From assembly GCF_014712225.1 (NCBI RefSeq), contig NZ_JACXBW010000009.1, positions 62,001 to 126,000 on the forward strand: a DNA stretch of 64,000 nucleotides. Reading direction: 5' to 3'. Below, one piece after another: positions 8,559 through 19,512 of the stretch; within the stretch, counting starts at the first letter, position 1; each line of letters starts with the position of its first letter. Source of the DNA: Pseudarthrobacter sulfonivorans (GTDB taxonomy: Bacteria > Actinomycetota > Actinomycetes > Actinomycetales > Micrococcaceae). A program made the position numbers and the translations under genes. The notes below the pieces were generated by a model. The model was not told the origin of the DNA and made no database searches. It saw only the letters and a program-made list of their open reading frames with translations.

Positions 8559-9385
8559 TGTCAGGTGTATCGAGCCAATCGCTGACCACGGCCCTGACCA
8601 CGCTGGAAGCCAAGCTTCCGCTGGCCTCGCTGCAGTTGGCTAGGGAACTCTTCGGAATCCTGGGAACGGTGGACAGCTCGGCTGGCTTGCGCCGTGCCCT
8701 GACTGACCCGTCCCGCAGCGGTGACGATAAGTCGGCGCTGGTCAAGCAGCTCGTCGGCGGAAAAGTCTCCGCCGACGCTGCGGACATCGCGGGCGGACTG
8801 GCCAGTTCACGCTGGGCATCGGCCCGAGATATCGGCGATGCACTCGAGACGCTTGGCGCGACGGTGGTAATCGCCGTTGCTGAAAACAAGTCGGCCGTTT
8901 CTGCCTCCGGTGTCTCTGGGCTGGAAGAACTGGAGAACGATTTGTTCTCCTTCAACCAGGCCGTTGCCTCCAACCACGAGGTACAACGTGCTCTGTCGGA
9001 GCCGCAGGCGAGTGCTGCAGCGAAGATCAGCCTGGCTGAGAAGTTGGTTCCCGGCGCAAGCGAGGAAGCAAAAGTTCTCATTGCCCAGGCAGTGTCTGCA
9101 CCGCGCGGCATCAAGCCGACCAACCTGGTAGCCCGGTTCGCCGAGCTGGCAGCCAAACGGCAGCAGCGCTGGATTGCGACGGTCAGCGTTACGCGTCCCC
9201 TGACGGCGACGCAGTTTGCCCGCCTCCAGGCAGGGCTTAACTCCCTGTACGGTCGCGAGCTCAAGGTCAATGTCAGTGTTGATCCTGAACTGATCGGCGG
9301 AATCCGCGTCCAGGTGGGTGACGAAGTGCTTGACGCTTCGATGGTCACCCGGCTGGGCCAGCTCCACCGCCAACTGGCCGGTTAG
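8558..9385 (+). CDS. atpH: ATP synthase F1 subunit delta
   Basis: Delta attaches the b stalk to the top of the alpha/beta hexamer. The 275-aa protein is longer than the roughly 180 aa of E. coli delta because of an N-terminal extension of about 90 residues, usual for actinobacteria. The conserved C-terminal sheet is recognisable in VNVSVDPELIGGIRVQVGD. It is translationally coupled to atpF. Confidence 0.95.
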   Translation: MSGVSSQSLTTALTTLEAKLPLASLQLARELFGILGTVDSSAGLRRALTDPSRSGDDKSALVKQLVGGKVSADAADIAGGLASSRWASARDIGDALETLGATVVIAVAENKSAVSASGVSGLEELENDLFSFNQAVASNHEVQRALSEPQASAAAKISLAEKLVPGASEEAKVLIAQAVSAPRGIKPTNLVARFAELAAKRQQRWIATVSVTRPLTATQFARLQAGLNSLYGRELKVNVSVDPELIGGIRVQVGDEVLDASMVTRLGQLHRQLAG

Positions 9386-9420
9386 CCGGACAAGCACAAC
9401 TTAACGAAACGAAACCCCGG

Positions 9421-9439
9421 TCATCGTGAGCAACGATGA
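9421..9439 (+). other. Hairpin before atpA
   Basis: TCATCGT pairs with ACGATGA around a 5-nt loop in the atpH-atpA gap. It would bury an upstream in-frame ATG at 9436, favouring initiation at the downstream ATG (9469). Confidence 0.4.
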
Positions 9440-9468
9440 TCACGAAAACAGGAGAGCAGGGACTGCAG

Positions 9469-11106
9469 ATGGCCGAATTGACCATCAACGCCGACGACGT
9501 CCGTAATGCGTTGAACGAGTTCGCGGCGTCCTACGAACCCGGAAACGCTGAGCGCGTAGAGGTCGGCCGTGTAACAACCGCAGGTGACGGCATCGCCCGT
9601 GTTGAGGGCCTTCCCTCGGTCATGGCGAACGAACTGCTTCGCTTCGAAGACGGCACGCTGGGCCTCGCCCAGAACCTCGACGTCCGCGAAATCGGCGTCA
9701 TCGTCCTCGGTGACTTCACCGGAATCGAAGAAGGCCAGGAAGTGCACCGCACCGGACAGGTTCTGTCCGTGCCGGTCGGCGATGCCTTCCTGGGCCGCGT
9801 GGTTGACCCGCTGGGCCAGCCCATCGACGACCTCGGCGAGATCAGGGCCGAGACCACCCGTGCGCTGGAACTCCAGGCACCCGGCGTGACCCAGCGTAAG
9901 TCGGTCCACGAGCCGATGCAGACCGGTCTCAAGGCTATCGACGCCATGATCCCGATCGGCCGCGGCCAGCGCCAGTTGATCATTGGTGACCGCCAGACGG
10001 GCAAGTCGGCGATCGCCATTGACACCATCATCAACCAGAAGGCCAACTGGGCTTCGGGCGATGTGAACAAGCAGGTTCGCTGCATCTACGTCGCAATCGG
10101 CCAGAAGGCGTCCACTATCGCGGCCGTCCGTCAGACCCTTGAAGACAACGGCGCACTGGAATACACCACCATCGTGGCTTCCCCCGCGTCTGACCCCGCA
10201 GGCTTCAAGTACCTGGCACCGTACGCCGGTTCGGCCATCGGCCAGCACTGGATGTACGGCGGCAAGCACGTCCTCATCGTGTTCGATGACCTCTCCAAGC
10301 AGGCTGAGGCCTACCGTGCGGTTTCGCTGCTGCTGCGCCGCCCGCCGGGACGCGAAGCTTACCCGGGCGACGTCTTCTACCTGCACTCCCGCTTGCTTGA
10401 GCGTTGTGCCAAGCTCTCCGACGAGCTCGGTGCAGGCTCGATGACCGGCCTGCCGCTCATCGAAACCAAGGCAAACGACGTCTCGGCGTACATCCCGACC
10501 AACGTGATCTCCATTACCGATGGCCAGATCTTCCTGCAGTCGGACCTCTTCAACGCCAACCAGCGTCCGGCCGTCGACGTGGGTGTCTCTGTGTCCCGCG
10601 TTGGTGGTGCTGCACAGGTCAAGTCCATGAAGAAGGTTTCCGGTACTTTGAAGCTGGAACTGGCTCAGTACCGCGACATGCAGGCTTTCGCAATGTTCGC
10701 GTCGGACCTCGACGCCGCATCGCGCCAGCAGCTGACCCGTGGCGCACGCCTGATGGAACTGCTCAAGCAGGGCCAGTACTCGCCGTTCCCGATCGAGAAC
10801 CAGGTTGTTTCCATCTGGGCAGGTACCAACGGATACCTGGACGAGGTTCCGGTTGAGGACATCAACCGCTTCGAAACCGAGTTCCTGGAGCACCTGAAGC
10901 ACAAGTCCTCCATCCTGACCACGCTGGCGCAGACCAACGTTATGGACGATGACACCGCTGAAGCACTGAAGACCGCGATCGTGGACTTCAAAAAGGGCTT
11001 CTTCGGCGAGGGCGATAGCCAGCTGGTGGGTGCCGGCCACGAGGAGCATGACGCTATCTCCGGAGCCGAAGTCGACCAGGAAAAAATCGTCAAGCAGAAG
11101 CGCTAG
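9469..11106 (+). CDS. atpA: ATP synthase F1 subunit alpha
   Basis: The 545-aa non-catalytic nucleotide-binding subunit carries the P-loop GDRQTGKS and the family signature around [17 protein letters not shown]. The start is placed at the ATG of MAELTIN (9469), as in related Arthrobacter proteins. An in-frame ATG at 9436 would add 11 residues and lacks a good ribosome-binding site. It is followed by a 76-bp gap containing a strong hairpin before atpG. Confidence 0.97.
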   Translation: MAELTINADDVRNALNEFAASYEPGNAERVEVGRVTTAGDGIARVEGLPSVMANELLRFEDGTLGLAQNLDVREIGVIVLGDFTGIEEGQEVHRTGQVLSVPVGDAFLGRVVDPLGQPIDDLGEIRAETTRALELQAPGVTQRKSVHEPMQTGLKAIDAMIPIGRGQRQLIIGDRQTGKSAIAIDTIINQKANWASGDVNKQVRCIYVAIGQKASTIAAVRQTLEDNGALEYTTIVASPASDPAGFKYLAPYAGSAIGQHWMYGGKHVLIVFDDLSKQAEAYRAVSLLLRRPPGREAYPGDVFYLHSRLLERCAKLSDELGAGSMTGLPLIETKANDVSAYIPTNVISITDGQIFLQSDLFNANQRPAVDVGVSVSRVGGAAQVKSMKKVSGTLKLELAQYRDMQAFAMFASDLDAASRQQLTRGARLMELLKQGQYSPFPIENQVVSIWAGTNGYLDEVPVEDINRFETEFLEHLKHKSSILTTLAQTNVMDDDTAEALKTAIVDFKKGFFGEGDSQLVGAGHEEHDAISGAEVDQEKIVKQKR

Positions 11107-11117
11107 TTTCGCTGGCA

Positions 11118-11153
11118 GGGACTGCCGGGACCTTCAACGGTTCCGGCAGTCCC
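11118..11153 (+). other. Strong intra-operon hairpin between atpA and atpG
   Basis: A 15-bp stem (11118-11132 with 11139-11153) with one G-U wobble and a TTCAAC loop sits 11 bp after the atpA stop. No T-tract follows, so it is more likely an mRNA stability/processing element or an inefficient terminator than a full stop. Confidence 0.7.
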
Positions 11154-11182
11154 GGCCACCGGGATCTTAGGAAAGGATAAGT

Positions 11183-12076
11183 ATGGGAGCCCAGATTCGG
11201 GTCTACCGCCAGAAGATCAGCTCGACCACGTCGATGCGCAAGATCTTCAAGGCGATGGAACTGATCGCTACCTCGCGCATTGGCAAGGCCCGCGCACGCG
11301 TAGCGGCTTCACTGCCTTACGCAAACGCGATCACGCGTGCCGTTTCTGCTGTCGCAAGCCAAAGCGAAATCGACCACCCGCTGGTCACCGAGCCGGAGCA
11401 GATCCGCCGGGCCGCCGTCCTGGTCATCACCTCGGACCGTGGCCTCGCCGGATCATACTCGGCAACGGTGCTTAAGCAGGCGGAAGGCCTGCTCGAGCTG
11501 CTGCACGAAGAAGGCAAGGAAGTTAAGACCTACGTTATGGGCCGCAAGGCGCAGGCGTACTTTGACTTCCGGAACCGCCCCTTCGAACGCGCATGGACCG
11601 GCAACACGGATGCTCCGGTGTTCGAAGTTGCGCGTGAAGTCGGCGCGGCCCTGCTCGAAGACTTTGCGACGGCCTACGAAGAGGGCGGCGTGGACGAGAT
11701 CCATGTCGTTTATACCCGATTCAAGTCCATGGTGACCCAGGAGCCGACGGTTATCCGTCTGCTGCCGCTCGAGGTTGTCGAAGAGCAGGCCGCGTCCGAA
11801 TCGGACCTCCTGCCGCTCTACGAGTTCGAGCCGGAAACGGAGCAGGTTCTTGATGCTCTGCTGCCGCGCTACATTGAGTCACGCATTTTCGCCGCCATGT
11901 TGCAGGCCGCAGCTTCCGAGCTCGCAGCCCGTCAGCGGGCGATGAAGTCCGCCGGCGACAACGCCACGGACCTCATCAAGAAGTACACGCGTCTGCGCAA
12001 CACTGCCCGCCAGGCTGAAATTACGCAGGAGCTTTCCGAAATCGTTGCCGGTGCCGACGCCTTGAGCGCGTCCTAG
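11183..12076 (+). CDS. atpG: ATP synthase F1 subunit gamma
   Basis: Gamma is the rotating central shaft. The 297-aa protein starts [12 protein letters not shown] and has the conserved N-terminal helix ([17 protein letters not shown]) and C-terminal helix ([17 protein letters not shown]) that form the coiled coil inside the alpha/beta hexamer. An AGGAAAGG site precedes the ATG. Length and context are normal. Confidence 0.97.
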   Translation: MGAQIRVYRQKISSTTSMRKIFKAMELIATSRIGKARARVAASLPYANAITRAVSAVASQSEIDHPLVTEPEQIRRAAVLVITSDRGLAGSYSATVLKQAEGLLELLHEEGKEVKTYVMGRKAQAYFDFRNRPFERAWTGNTDAPVFEVAREVGAALLEDFATAYEEGGVDEIHVVYTRFKSMVTQEPTVIRLLPLEVVEEQAASESDLLPLYEFEPETEQVLDALLPRYIESRIFAAMLQAAASELAARQRAMKSAGDNATDLIKKYTRLRNTARQAEITQELSEIVAGADALSAS

Positions 12077-12122
12077 CCTGCACGGTCCGGTCCAGCTGTA
12101 CCTGCACCAAGAACAAACTTAG

Positions 12123-13610
<1,488 letters not shown>

Positions 13611-13611
13611 T

Positions 13612-13896
13612 ATGGCTGAGCTTGAGGTTGAGATTGTCGCAGCGGATCACTTCGTGTGGTCCGGAGCGGCCAAGATGGTCAAGGCCCGCACCAGTGATGG
13701 TGAAATCGGTATCCTGCCCGGCCACTCGCCCCTGCTGGCGATCCTGGCCGAAGGTGAGCTGGCCATCGAGCCGGTTTCCGGGGACCGCATTGCCGTTGTA
13801 GTTGACGGCGGATTCTTTTCCGTCGACAACAACCGCGTGGTGATTGTTGCTGACAACGCCCAACTGGGCGACGCGGCTACTGCTGGGATCCGCTAG
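13612..13896 (+). CDS. atpC: ATP synthase F1 subunit epsilon
   Basis: The 94-aa protein corresponds to the N-terminal beta-sandwich of epsilon (GEIGILPGHSPLLA motif). The C-terminal regulatory helix hairpin of the E. coli protein (about 138 aa) is essentially missing, as in other short actinobacterial epsilons, so inhibition by an extended helix is unlikely. The ATG at 13612 begins two bases after the atpD stop codon starts its TAA, making the pair tightly coupled. Confidence 0.94.
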   Translation: MAELEVEIVAADHFVWSGAAKMVKARTSDGEIGILPGHSPLLAILAEGELAIEPVSGDRIAVVVDGGFFSVDNNRVVIVADNAQLGDAATAGIR

Positions 13897-13906
13897 CACC
13901 AACCTG

Positions 13907-14338
13907 ATGGACGCCCAGACTCTTTCGTTCATCGCCCTGGCAATCACTTTCGGATTGCTGATATTTGCACTGTGCCTCGTGGGGGTGCGCCGCTTCAACT
14001 TGCGGCGCGCCCTCGGCACCGTGGACGCCTCCATTTGCACGGCTGGAAACAGCTGGCAGATGGGGGTTTGTCGTTATCAGGACAACGACCTTGAATGGTT
14101 CCGCCTGGCGTCCCTGAGCCTGCGTCCCAAACACAAGTTCAAGCGCAGCTCCCTGGAGCTTCTGGGCCGGCGCAAGCCCACCGAGGCCGAGGCAGTCAAA
14201 GTCCAGCCCGACGTCGTGATCGTCGAGCTGCGGTACGAGGGCCAGGATCTGCGGCTGGCCATGAAGTTCGATGCCTACACGGGGTTGTCCTCCTGGCTGG
14301 AAGCCGGGCCGGTCATCGGCGTGGGCACCTGGCGCTAG
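13907..14338 (+). CDS. DUF2550 membrane-anchored protein
   Basis: The 143-aa protein has one N-terminal membrane helix (about residues 5-24), then a soluble domain beginning FNLRRALGTVDASIC, typical of the actinobacterial DUF2550 family. Function is unknown. It directly follows atpC, as in mycobacteria (Rv1312). The start at 13907 lies 10 bp after the atpC stop; a longer in-frame ORF start overlaps atpC and is less likely. It probably belongs to the atp transcript. Confidence 0.85.
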   Translation: MDAQTLSFIALAITFGLLIFALCLVGVRRFNLRRALGTVDASICTAGNSWQMGVCRYQDNDLEWFRLASLSLRPKHKFKRSSLELLGRRKPTEAEAVKVQPDVVIVELRYEGQDLRLAMKFDAYTGLSSWLEAGPVIGVGTWR

Positions 14339-14342
14339 CCGC

Positions 14343-15650
14343 GTGGACTGGATTGCGGATATCCGACTGACGGACGGGCCACTGTACTGGTCCGCCTGGG
14401 TTCTTGGCGCTGCCGCCGCGGTGCACCTGATCTGGCGCCCGCGGCCCCTTGGCCACCGCCGCTGGTTCCTCAGCGTGGCCACCGCGCTGGCCGTCGCCGC
14501 CGGCCTGGTGCTCTTGGCCCACTGGATCCTCATTTACCTCACGTCGGTTTTCCCTGACGAACTGCCCTCCCTTGTCCTGGCGTGGGTATTTGCCGGAGTG
14601 GCCGCACTGTTGCTTGTTCTGCTCCGGCTCCGTTCGGGGTCATGGCGGCGCCGAACTCTCGATGTGATTGCCCTCCTGGCCGTGGTGCTGCTGGCCACTG
14701 TGCAGGTCAATGCCTACTTCGGCCTCAACCGTACGGTGGCTGACCTCACGGGAACGGCCCTGACGCGCATCCAGCCCCTGGAACCCGGACTCCAGCGCCA
14801 GCCGGGACAGCCCGCCCAACCGCTTGCAGGATGGTCCCCCACCGGCGACCTGCCCGCAGACGGCGTCCTACGCACCGTGTCGGTTCCCGGCACCGCCTCC
14901 GGGCTGCAGGCCCGCACCTCCTACGTCTACCTTCCGCCGGCGTACTTTGCCGCGAACCGCCCCAGCCTTCCGGTCCTGGTGCTCGTTCCGGGCCAGCCCG
15001 GTGGTCCGGCGGACTGGCTCACCGGCGGGGCATTGCTGCCAAGGATGGCGGGCTTCGCGGCGCGGCACGGGGGAGTGGCACCCGTAGTGGTAGTGGTTGA
15101 TCCCAACGGCAGCCAGTCCGCCAATAATCTTTGTATGGACAGCGACCTTGCCAAGGCAGACACGTACCTCTCCGTTGACGTTCCCCGCTGGATCGCTGCG
15201 ACGCTGGACGTGGATACCGACCCCCGGCAATGGGCTGTGGGCGGCTTCAGCTTTGGGGCCACCTGCGCTGTCCAGCTGGTCACCCGCCACCCCGATGTTT
15301 ACACAGGATTCCTGGCCTTTGCCAGCGAGCGGGAGCCCGCACTCGCCAAGGAACGCCAGAAGACCATTGATGCAGCGTTCCATGGCGACACCGCCGCCTT
15401 CGACGCCCAGGTGCCGTTGACGCTGATGAAGGAGCACCGCTACGACGGCAAGGTTGCCTACTTTGCGGCCGGGGCAACGGACCCGGACTTTGTGGCGAAC
15501 CTGGAAACGCTTGCGACGGCGGCGCGCGGGGCAGGCTTCACAGTGGGGTCCGACGTGGTTCAGCGGACAGGCCACTCCTGGGACATGCTGACCCCGGGCA
15601 TGGAGAATGGGCTTGAGCTGCTGGCAACGCACTGGGGGTGGGACCGCTGA
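14343..15650 (+). CDS. Membrane-anchored esterase, alpha/beta-hydrolase (esterase D/Ag85-like)
   Basis: The 435-aa protein starts at a GTG 4 bp after the DUF2550 stop. About four membrane helices fill residues 12-120. An exported-looking hydrolase domain follows, with nucleophile elbow GGFSFG (Ser at about residue 303), VVVDPNGSQSANN, and a late GHSWDM histidine. The fold resembles the esterase D/antigen 85 group. It overlaps by 13 bp a gene for an MprF-like aminoacyl-lipid synthase. Aminoacyl-phosphatidylglycerol synthases are known to be encoded beside hydrolases that remove the amino acid, so that role is a reasonable inference. Substrate is not shown by sequence. Confidence 0.8.
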   Translation: MDWIADIRLTDGPLYWSAWVLGAAAAVHLIWRPRPLGHRRWFLSVATALAVAAGLVLLAHWILIYLTSVFPDELPSLVLAWVFAGVAALLLVLLRLRSGSWRRRTLDVIALLAVVLLATVQVNAYFGLNRTVADLTGTALTRIQPLEPGLQRQPGQPAQPLAGWSPTGDLPADGVLRTVSVPGTASGLQARTSYVYLPPAYFAANRPSLPVLVLVPGQPGGPADWLTGGALLPRMAGFAARHGGVAPVVVVVDPNGSQSANNLCMDSDLAKADTYLSVDVPRWIAATLDVDTDPRQWAVGGFSFGATCAVQLVTRHPDVYTGFLAFASEREPALAKERQKTIDAAFHGDTAAFDAQVPLTLMKEHRYDGKVAYFAAGATDPDFVANLETLATAARGAGFTVGSDVVQRTGHSWDMLTPGMENGLELLATHWGWDR

Positions 15651-18187
15651 ACGCCGTCCGTGAAAGGAGTACCCCGGCCCTGTTCTGGGCCACCGTGGGG
15701 CTCCCTGCCGTGCAGCGGCTTGCTGCCTACCTCCGCTCAGTGCCGTTGACCCTGGGCATCCTCGGGATCTTCCTGGCGGCGGGCGTGCTGACGGACAGCT
15801 TCCTGGATGGCCCACCGGAGGAGCTCCTGCCCATGGCGGGGGTCAGCGCCCCCGGTTTGCGGGCCGGCAACTGGTGGTCGCTCGTGACATCCCTGTTCTT
15901 CGCCACCAATCCGCTGGCGTACCTGGTGGCTTCCCTGATGATTCTTTTGCTGCTGGGCCTCGCGGAAAGGAAGCTCGGCAAGCTCCGGACCGCGGCCCTG
16001 CTGCTGGGCGGCCAGTTTGCCGCTGTCACAGTTTTCCTGCTGGTCACCCAGCTGGCGCGGTTCGCCGGTGATGGCTGGCTGGGGCTGATGACGGACAGCG
16101 CGCTGATTGGTCCGTATGCTGCCGTCCTGGCGGTGTCAATGGCGTCCAGCGGCAAACTGCCGGTGCTCTGGCGACGCCGGCTGCGGACGGCCGTACTCTC
16201 GGTCGCATTGCTGCTGGTCCTCTACGTGGGACACGCCGAGACGGTTATTGGGCTGGTAGGTGCCCTGGTGGGTCTTGCCGCAAGCTGGTGGGCTGAGAGT
16301 GAGCACGGCCCGCTGCACGCGCCCCGCTCGACCGGCCGTGAGACCAGGAACCTGCTCGCGCTCACCGTGGCCGTGTTTGCCGTGGGACCCATCCTTACCA
16401 CCATCACCCGGACGCCCACCGGCCCGCTGGCGCTGCTGCGGGACGTGCTCCTGAATCCGGTGCCTACCCTGGGCCAGCTCGAAGCGAACTGTGGCTCCAC
16501 GGTGGAGGCCGCATGCCTGGAAGTGGGCCGCACGGGTTTCGCCGGTCCGTTCGGGCTTGCCCTCGCGGTGGTCCCGGTGGCGCTGCTCCTCATCTGCGCC
16601 GACGGCATGCGCCGCGGACGAAGTATGGCACTTCGGATCACCCTGGTCATCCAGGTGGCCATCACAGCCCTGGCCGCCGTGTACCTCGCCTTGTTCGCTC
16701 TCATTCCGCACTATCCCTCCCGGCCGCAGACTGCGGCCATGGGCTCGGGCTTCGCCCACATCCTGCCCCTGGTGACGGTGCCCCTCCTGCTGGCGGTACT
16801 GCTGTGGGTCAACCGGCGGCAGTTCCGCGTGGAGACCGTCCCCGCGGCCCGGCACAGATTGGCGCTGGTGGTTGGCGGGGTCTGGCTGGTCCTGGCCGGC
16901 GGCTACACCGTGGCCTGGTTGGCGGCCGGTGGAATGATGCGCGACGGCGGGCCCCTGGGTTTACTGGCCGAGCTGGCCAGGCAATACCTTCCCGTGCCGC
17001 TACCCAACCTCTACCGCAGGGTCTTCGCCGAACGGGACAGCATCGAGGCGCTGATCTTTGGCTATTCCGGCCCACTCTTCTGGCTGGTGGCGCTGGCCGG
17101 TGTCTGGTCAGTGCTGGTGGGACGCCACCATGGCAGCGATTCCGGGCACAATGACAGGACCGCGGCGCGACGGCTGCTGCATCAGGGCGGCGAGTCATTG
17201 TCATGGATGGCGCTCTGGGAGCCCAACCGGTACTGGTTCAGTCCGGATGGCCGTGGTGCCGTCGCATACCAGCAGCATGGAACCGTTGCCCTGACCCTCG
17301 CCGGCCCTTTCGGGGCAGCGGAAGGCCGCGGACCGACGGCTCAAGGCTTCATCGACTACTGCGGCAGCCGGGCGCTGGCCCCGGCCTTCTACTCATGCGA
17401 CGGTACTCTGTGGCCGATGCTCCGGGACCGGGGATTCCAGCGCGTCCCGGTGGCGCAGGAGACCAGGCTGTCCGTCCGCGAGCTCGACTTCAAGGGCAAA
17501 GAATGGCAGAACGTGCGGACGGCGCGCAACCGGGCGGCCAAGCTGGGTGTCACCGCGGTCTGGGGGACGTACCATGGCCTGCCGTCGACGCTCCGCGCCC
17601 GGCTCAGTGAAGTGTCGGAGGAATGGGCGGCCGCCAAATCGATACCGGAGATGGGCTTCACCCTCGGCGGCATCGATGAACTGATGGACGAGGAAGTCCT
17701 TTGTTGCCTGGCAGTGGATACGGACGGGAACGTGCATGGGGTGACCAGTTGGTTGCCCGTTTACGACGGCGGGAAGCTGGTGAGCCGCACGCTGGACGTG
17801 ATGCGGCGCGGTGCTGAAGGATTTCCCGGGGTGATGGAGTTCCTGATAGCTGCGGCGGTGGTGGAGCTGCGGGAAACGGTGGAGGTCATCTCACTCTCCG
17901 GGTCACCGCTCGCCAGCCTGCCCGACGGTGACACGACCCTGGACCAGGTGCCGGCCGAAAACCTGCTGCGCATCCTCGATGTGGTGGGCCACGCCCTGGA
18001 ACCCGTCTACGGGTTCCGCTCGCTGGCCGCCTTCAAATCACGTTTTCAGCCGGAGTACCGGACGCTGTACCTGTACTACCAGGATCCGTTGCAGTTGCCA
18101 GCCATCGGCCGGGCGCTCACCCGCGCGTATTTGCCCGGTCTTTCCCTGCGGCAGGGAGCCCGGCTGGTCCGCGAACTGGTGGGTTGA
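15638..18187 (+). CDS. MprF-like aminoacyl-lipid synthase with multi-pass membrane N-terminus (DUF2156)
   Basis: The 849-aa protein has roughly 12 hydrophobic segments in residues 20-490 and a cytosolic C-terminal domain (about 505-849) of the DUF2156/lysylphosphatidylglycerol synthetase type, with dual GNAT folds (ESLSWMALWEPNRYWFS; RTARNRAAKLG; GVMEFLIAAAVVELRE). Such enzymes move an amino acid from aminoacyl-tRNA to phosphatidylglycerol or diacylglycerol and lower surface negative charge. The first part (AGNWWSLVTSLFFATNPLAY) looks rhomboid-like, but where rhomboids have GxSG it reads IGPYAA, so protease activity is not expected. It starts with GTG inside the upstream esterase gene. The transferred amino acid cannot be assigned. 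Confidence 0.82.
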   Translation: MGPLNAVRERSTPALFWATVGLPAVQRLAAYLRSVPLTLGILGIFLAAGVLTDSFLDGPPEELLPMAGVSAPGLRAGNWWSLVTSLFFATNPLAYLVASLMILLLLGLAERKLGKLRTAALLLGGQFAAVTVFLLVTQLARFAGDGWLGLMTDSALIGPYAAVLAVSMASSGKLPVLWRRRLRTAVLSVALLLVLYVGHAETVIGLVGALVGLAASWWAESEHGPLHAPRSTGRETRNLLALTVAVFAVGPILTTITRTPTGPLALLRDVLLNPVPTLGQLEANCGSTVEAACLEVGRTGFAGPFGLALAVVPVALLLICADGMRRGRSMALRITLVIQVAITALAAVYLALFALIPHYPSRPQTAAMGSGFAHILPLVTVPLLLAVLLWVNRRQFRVETVPAARHRLALVVGGVWLVLAGGYTVAWLAAGGMMRDGGPLGLLAELARQYLPVPLPNLYRRVFAERDSIEALIFGYSGPLFWLVALAGVWSVLVGRHHGSDSGHNDRTAARRLLHQGGESLSWMALWEPNRYWFSPDGRGAVAYQQHGTVALTLAGPFGAAEGRGPTAQGFIDYCGSRALAPAFYSCDGTLWPMLRDRGFQRVPVAQETRLSVRELDFKGKEWQNVRTARNRAAKLGVTAVWGTYHGLPSTLRARLSEVSEEWAAAKSIPEMGFTLGGIDELMDEEVLCCLAVDTDGNVHGVTSWLPVYDGGKLVSRTLDVMRRGAEGFPGVMEFLIAAAVVELRETVEVISLSGSPLASLPDGDTTLDQVPAENLLRILDVVGHALEPVYGFRSLAAFKSRFQPEYRTLYLYYQDPLQLPAIGRALTRAYLPGLSLRQGARLVRELVG

Positions 18188-18220
18188 GCAGGATGGGGAT
18201 AATCAAGCCCCGTCAAGAAA

Positions 18221-18248
18221 AAATCCCCGGCACGGATGCCGGGGATTT
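18221..18248. terminator. Bidirectional intrinsic terminator
   Basis: A perfect 12-bp stem (18221-18232 with 18237-18248) with a CGGA loop, flanked by A-rich on the left and T-rich on the right, lies between convergent genes. It can end both the long atp/synthase transcript and the cold-shock transcript. Confidence 0.88.
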
Positions 18249-18290
18249 ATTCGCTGGAAGCCGCAACGGGGCGGCCTCCGGGCGGTGATA

Positions 18291-18494
18291 CTAGACCAGC
18301 GTTACACCGGTCGCCTGGGGGCCCTTGGCGCCCTGACCGATTTCGAACTGAACACGCTGGTTCTCGTCCAAGGTCTTGAAGCCACCGGTCTGGATCTCAG
18401 AGTAGTGAACGAAGACATCGCCATCGGAGTCATCCGGGGTGATGAAGCCGAAGCCCTTTTCAGCGTTGAACCACTTGACGGTTCCCTGTGCCAT
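18291..18494 (-). CDS. cspA: Cold shock protein (CspA family)
   Basis: The 67-aa single cold-shock domain has both RNA-binding motifs: KGFGFI (RNP1) and DVFVHYSEI (RNP2). It binds single-stranded nucleic acid and acts as an RNA chaperone or antiterminator. A GAGGAGAAATAA ribosome-binding site precedes the ATG. Upstream lies a gene-free stretch of 285 bp, consistent with the long 5' UTR typical of cold-shock mRNAs. Confidence 0.97.
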   Translation of the reverse strand: MAQGTVKWFNAEKGFGFITPDDSDGDVFVHYSEIQTGGFKTLDENQRVQFEIGQGAKGPQATGVTLV

Positions 18495-18779
18495 TTATTT
18501 CTCCTCATTGTGGAACTTGTCTAAGTCCGGCACACCTCGTGCTGGACTTGGTCACTCCGCGAGAAGAATCCTTCACTGCCATCCGGAAGGGGACGGGCTG
18601 TGCAGGAGCTTCGCGCTCGCAACATGTCTTGCGAGCATGAAAAAACACCTACACAAAGACTGCTCTAAGAATTTCATGCCGTCCCCGTCTGGTCAACGGC
18701 CCCGCCGGGAAATTTTGGCCAAAAACCGAATGAATCCCCTTGTCAGGGGCGAATTCAGCGCCCGGCGGCCGATACGGCG
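18495..18779 (-). promoter_or_regulatory. Gene-free cspA upstream region with candidate promoter
   Basis: No gene is supported here. On the minus strand TTGACC (18696-18691) followed 17 bp later by AATTCT gives a possible promoter, which would leave a leader of roughly 160 nt before cspA. AT-rich patches and an inverted CTTGCGAGC-type segment may fold in this leader. The promoter call is weak. Confidence 0.35.
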
Positions 18780-19475
18780 TTAGAAGAGCCGGGATTCGGT
18801 ATCGTCCACACCGCGCATGGCGTCGTAATCCAGCGTGATGCAGTCAATGCCGCGGTCGTTGGCGAGCACCTTGGCCTGGGGCTTGATCTGCTGGGCGGCG
18901 AAGATTCCGCGGACGGGCGCCAGCAACGGATCCCGGTTCAGCAGTTCCAGATAGCGGGTCAGCTGCTCGACCCCGTCAATGTCGCCGCGCCGTTTCAGCT
19001 CGATGGCCACGGTGGCTCCGGTGGCGTCCCGGGCCAGGATATCCACCGGCCCAATGGCAGTGAAGTACTCCCGGCGGATCAGCGAAAAGCCGGTGCCGAG
19101 CGTTTCGATCTGGTCCGCGAGCAGGCGCTGCAGGTCCGCCTCCACACCGTCCTTGATCAGGCCGGGATCCACTCCGAGGTCGTGGGAGGACTCATGCAGA
19201 TGCTCGTGGATATTGATGATCAGGCGGTCATCGGTCTTGGCGGACTGGACCGTCCACTGCTCCGTGACGCCAAGTTCCAGGTCAACGTCCTCCGGCGTGG
19301 ATACGCGCAGGGATGCCGGCGGGCTCATCCAGTTCAGCGGCTTGTAGGATCCGCCGTCCGAATGGACCAGCACGGAGCCATCGGCCTTAACCAGCAGCAG
19401 CCGGGTGGCTAGGGGGAGATGGGCTTTGAGCCGGCCAACATAATCAACTGAACATCGGGCTATCACAAGTCGCAC
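18780..19475 (-). CDS. nucS: Mismatch-specific endonuclease NucS/EndoMS
   Basis: NucS cuts mismatched DNA and replaces MutS/MutL in most actinobacteria. The 231-aa protein has the N-terminal DNA-binding domain ([16 protein letters not shown] start) and a C-terminal RecB-like nuclease core with GPVDILARD, the IELKRRG catalytic E-x-K, and the QLTRYLELL helix. The C-terminus ends in SRLF, which resembles the sliding-clamp-binding tail of the family. The GTG start at 19475 is supported by a TAGTGT -10 box 7 nt upstream, implying leaderless translation. The longer ORF extends across this promoter and is rejected. Confidence 0.94.
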   Translation of the reverse strand: MRLVIARCSVDYVGRLKAHLPLATRLLLVKADGSVLVHSDGGSYKPLNWMSPPASLRVSTPEDVDLELGVTEQWTVQSAKTDDRLIINIHEHLHESSHDLGVDPGLIKDGVEADLQRLLADQIETLGTGFSLIRREYFTAIGPVDILARDATGATVAIELKRRGDIDGVEQLTRYLELLNRDPLLAPVRGIFAAQQIKPQAKVLANDRGIDCITLDYDAMRGVDDTESRLF

Positions 19476-19482
19476 GCCGTAC

Positions 19483-19488
19483 ACACTA
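19483..19488 (-). promoter_or_regulatory. -10 box of leaderless nucS promoter
   Basis: TAGTGT on the minus strand is 7 nt before the GTG start, placing the transcription start at or next to the start codon. Confidence 0.6.
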
Positions 19489-19512
19489 CCGGGGCTAGGG
19501 CAGAATGGAGGC

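Noticed and set aside
9436..9468. Upstream ATG as atpA start
   Set aside because: It lies in a small hairpin, lacks a ribosome-binding site, and adds residues not present in related proteins.
9421..11049. Long antisense frame opposite atpA
   Set aside because: atpA is certain on the plus strand; the reverse frame is a shadow. The same applies to the frame opposite atpD (12135-13526).
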